From: Clostridiales bacterium UBA4080
GTDB taxonomy: Bacteria; Bacillota; Clostridia; Lachnospirales; Vallitaleaceae
Direction: 5' to 3'
Assembly: GCA_002381865.1 (NCBI GenBank)
Contig: DFYO01000014.1
Location: forward strand, 18,319-34,712
Length of the DNA stretch: 16,394 nucleotides
The notes beneath the pieces are model-generated. The model saw only the letters and a program-made list of their open reading frames with translations. It did not search any database and was not told the DNA's origin. Within the stretch, counting starts at the first letter, position 1. The number at the start of each line of letters is the position of its first letter. Of the stretch, positions 14,257-16,394 are shown in pieces. A program made the position numbers and the translations under genes.

Positions 14257-14931
14257 ATGCTATTATCTGCCTTAAAAAAAATCGGCTTTACTCAACAAGA
14301 AGCTATTATTTATATTTATTTGTGTAAGCATGGCGATGTAACCGGATATGAGGTTGCAAAGCATACTGGTATTTCGCGTTCGAATGCCTATGCTGCTCTT
14401 TCTAGCTTGCTTGAAAAAGGTTATGCGCATCTTATTGAAGGCACAACATCAAAATATGTTGCTGTATCAAAAATTGACTTAATCAAAAATGCTGAAAGAG
14501 AGTTCAATTCTAATATTCAAGTAATTGAAAAGGAACTCGAATTTAATACAATCAACCAAGAGCCCTATATTACAATAACCGGAGAGTCTCATGTCTTAGA
14601 TAAGACAAAAAATATTATTGAGGCATCTGAGAAAAGAATTTATTTATCTTGTTCAGCCTCAATATTAGATCATCTGGCAAAGGAGCTCACTGCTGCAATC
14701 GAAAGGAATCTTAAGATTGTTGTCCTTTCATCAAAAAAGCTTATTGACAACAATGACTATACTCATTATTTAACTAAGGAAGCTGAAGGTTTTAAGTTAA
14801 TTGCTGACACAAGTGAGGTTATTGCTGGAAATATTAATCAATGTCTTTATTCAAAAAACAAAACTTTATTAACATTAATCAGAGAATCCTTCATTAATGA
14901 AATATCTGTAATGGAGGCAAATAATAATTAA
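14257..14931 (+). CDS. TrmB-family transcriptional regulator
   Basis: DNA-binding regulator of 224 residues. Residues about 3-68 form the TrmB winged helix-turn-helix: LKKIGFTQQEAIIYIYL, then the recognition-helix region GISRSNAYAALSSLLEKGY. Residues about 75-97 form a dimerising helix. The C-terminal part (about 103-220) begins with YITITGESHVLDKTKNII, typical of the TrmB effector domain. No membrane segment is seen. Ribosome site GAGGTGA (14246-14252) supports the ATG. Its stop codon overlaps the AGGAG used by lysA, so the two are co-transcribed and coupled. TrmB proteins were first described as sugar-responsive. Linkage to lysA here suggests control of lysine/DAP supply, but that is inference. 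The effector is unknown. Confidence 0.88.
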   Translation: MLLSALKKIGFTQQEAIIYIYLCKHGDVTGYEVAKHTGISRSNAYAALSSLLEKGYAHLIEGTTSKYVAVSKIDLIKNAEREFNSNIQVIEKELEFNTINQEPYITITGESHVLDKTKNIIEASEKRIYLSCSASILDHLAKELTAAIERNLKIVVLSSKKLIDNNDYTHYLTKEAEGFKLIADTSEVIAGNINQCLYSKNKTLLTLIRESFINEISVMEANNN

Positions 14932-14941
14932 GGAGATGCTT

Positions 14942-16192
14942 ATGTTAAAAACTCATAACGTTGTTACAAGTGAAGTTAATTTTTACAAAGGACTTAACCC
15001 GTGCAGCTTAATCGAACAATACGGAAGTCCCCTTTATGTCTACAATGAGGATTTGTTACGTGAAAGATGCAGGGAATTGAAGAATTTAGTCACTTATCCT
15101 AATTTTAGCGTTAATTATTCAGTTAAAGCTAATGGTAATTTATCTTTATTAAAGATAATACGCGAAGAGGGTCTTAAAGCTGATGCTATGTCCCCAGGCG
15201 AAATATACGTTGAAGAATTAGCTGGTTTTAAGCCTGAAGATATTCTTTTTATTACAAACAATGTTTCTGCTGAAGAAATGCAATATGCTATAGACCGTAA
15301 TATTACTATAAGTGTTGATTCACTATCTCAGCTCGAATTATTGGGTACAATTAACCCAGGCGGAAAAGTTTGTATTCGCTTTAATCCTGGTGTAGGCGCA
15401 GGTCACCACGAAAAAGTTGTAACTGGAGGCAAAAACACTAAGTTTGGTGTTGAATCTACTTTTATTGACCAAGTTAAAGCCATTTTATCAAAATACAATT
15501 TATCTTTAGTAGGTATTAATCAGCATATTGGCTCTTTATTTATGGAGGGTGATAAATACATTCAGGGAATTGAGTCTTTGCTTTCAATTGCAAAAAACTT
15601 TGATAACTTAGAATTCATTGATCTTGGTGGCGGATTTGGAATACCTTATCACAAGCAAAATGCCGAACAACGTCTAGACCTTATTTCTCTTGGCAAGAAG
15701 CTGGATACAGTTCTTTATAAGTTTGCAGAAGAATATGGTAAAGAACTACTATTTAAGGTTGAGCCTGGTCGTTATATTGTTGCTGAATGCGGTGTTCTTC
15801 TAGGAACTGCTCATGCTGTTAAAACTAATTATACTACCAAATACATCGGAACAGATCTTGGCTTTAATGTTTTAAAACGTCCTATTATGTATGATAGTCA
15901 TCATGATGTTGAAATATATAGAAAAACAGATGTTCCTTCAACGATTGAGGAAACAGTTCATATCGTAGGTAATATTTGTGAGTCTGGTGATATTATTGCT
16001 AAAGGCCGAACTTTGCCTGAAATTTTTGAAGGAGATGTTATTGGAATATTAGATGCTGGTGCATACGGCTACTGCATGGCATCAAATTATAACAATCGTC
16101 TTCGTCCAGCTGAAATATTAATTAATTCAAAAGGTGAAACCTCAGTAATAAGGAGAAGGGATACCTTCGAAGATATTGTACGTAATTTCTAA
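14942..16192 (+). CDS. lysA: Diaminopimelate decarboxylase
   Basis: PLP enzyme of the alanine-racemase-fold (type III) decarboxylases that converts meso-diaminopimelate to lysine, the last step of lysine synthesis, in the cytoplasm. Numbered from ATG 14942 (416 residues): PLP lysine in YSVKANGN at Lys62; HIGS at 195-198; glycine loop GGGFG 229-233; EPGR 274-277; CES at 346-348, carrying the cysteine that completes the partner active site; and DAGAYG 371-376. The frame opens at ATG 14936, but AGGAG (14931-14935) directly abuts that codon, while it lies 6 nt before ATG 14942, which I choose. It follows the TrmB gene in one operon. A related carboxynorspermidine or arginine decarboxylase is less likely given the length and motifs. 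Confidence 0.88.
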   Translation: MLKTHNVVTSEVNFYKGLNPCSLIEQYGSPLYVYNEDLLRERCRELKNLVTYPNFSVNYSVKANGNLSLLKIIREEGLKADAMSPGEIYVEELAGFKPEDILFITNNVSAEEMQYAIDRNITISVDSLSQLELLGTINPGGKVCIRFNPGVGAGHHEKVVTGGKNTKFGVESTFIDQVKAILSKYNLSLVGINQHIGSLFMEGDKYIQGIESLLSIAKNFDNLEFIDLGGGFGIPYHKQNAEQRLDLISLGKKLDTVLYKFAEEYGKELLFKVEPGRYIVAECGVLLGTAHAVKTNYTTKYIGTDLGFNVLKRPIMYDSHHDVEIYRKTDVPSTIEETVHIVGNICESGDIIAKGRTLPEIFEGDVIGILDAGAYGYCMASNYNNRLRPAEILINSKGETSVIRRRDTFEDIVRNF

Positions 16193-16219
16193 TGTAATTA
16201 ATTTATTTTACTGCCCTAT

Positions 16220-16249
16220 AAGCTCCTCATCAAAAATGAGGGGCTTTTA
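16220..16249 (+). terminator. Rho-independent terminator of the TrmB-lysA operon
   Basis: Arms aagctcctcat (16220-16230) and atgaggggctt (16236-16246) pair over 11 bp with one G-U pair around loop caaaa, then a TTTT tract. It is 28 nt after the lysA stop. The remaining AT-rich tail to 16394 shows no gene or structure I can support. Confidence 0.85.
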
Positions 16250-16394
16250 ATAATTGCTATTTTTTTCACTTGAAAATAACTATATTTTTTTTATTTTAAA
16301 TAAAAATGATTTTTATATGCCTCTCCCTTCATAGTTAATATAATATAACCTTTAAATTATCTTATTGATATTTATGTAATTTTATTATATTATC

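Noticed and set aside
16250..16394. Possible further gene or structure at the right edge
   Set aside because: Only A/T-rich sequence with no open frame of note, no clear promoter pair and no stable inverted repeat.

Overview
The window is AT-rich (I judge about 30% GC by eye). It has strong Shine-Dalgarno sites, consensus sigma-A-type promoters and a lipobox lipoprotein. The gene families (ABC-F, DegV, TrmB, LysA, an AmmeMemoRadiSam operon) fit the chromosome of a low-GC Gram-positive anaerobe, most likely a member of the Clostridia. I cannot name the genus. I see no phage, transposase, CRISPR array, tRNA or rRNA, so the base layer is ordinary chromosomal housekeeping. Less ordinary pieces sit among it.

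Layout. (1) 1-1599, + strand: the 3' part of an ABC-F ATPase gene whose 5' end lies outside the window. It converges on (2) 1617-5326, - strand: a two-gene operon with a 4-base overlap, made of a LivJ/LivK-type substrate-binding lipoprotein and a hybrid sensor histidine kinase (extracellular sensor, PAS, HisKA, HATPase, receiver). No permease or transporter ATPase is present, so the binding protein probably feeds a signal to the kinase. A leader of about 180 nt with a long imperfect hairpin precedes it. (3) 7902-5586, - strand: an AmmeMemoRadiSam operon with a radical SAM enzyme followed by a fused Memo-AMMECR1 protein. (4) 9187-8117, - strand: a branched-chain aminotransferase gene. Its terminator has its descending arm and T-tract duplicated as a perfect 49-bp tandem repeat. 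(5) 9538-9912, + strand: an unrecognised three-helix membrane protein, abutting the convergent uracil-DNA glycosylase gene (10578-9913, -) with no spacer. (6) 10862-11142: a perfect-consensus promoter (with extended -10) drives a tiny gene that looks frameshifted in its C-terminal membrane helix. It shares a bidirectional terminator with a convergent degV-family gene (12025-11141, -). (7) 12300-14051, +: argS with its own terminator. (8) 14257-16192, +: a TrmB-family regulator overlapping the ribosome site of a diaminopimelate decarboxylase gene (lysA), closed by a terminator.

Working together: SBP plus hybrid kinase form a candidate two-component-like sensor. The radical SAM enzyme and Memo-AMMECR1 form one conserved three-domain system of unsettled function. 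The TrmB protein and LysA are co-transcribed, so the regulator is a candidate for control of lysine/DAP metabolism. Three starts are revised from ribosome-site evidence: the membrane protein (9538), DegV (TTG at 12025) and LysA (14942).
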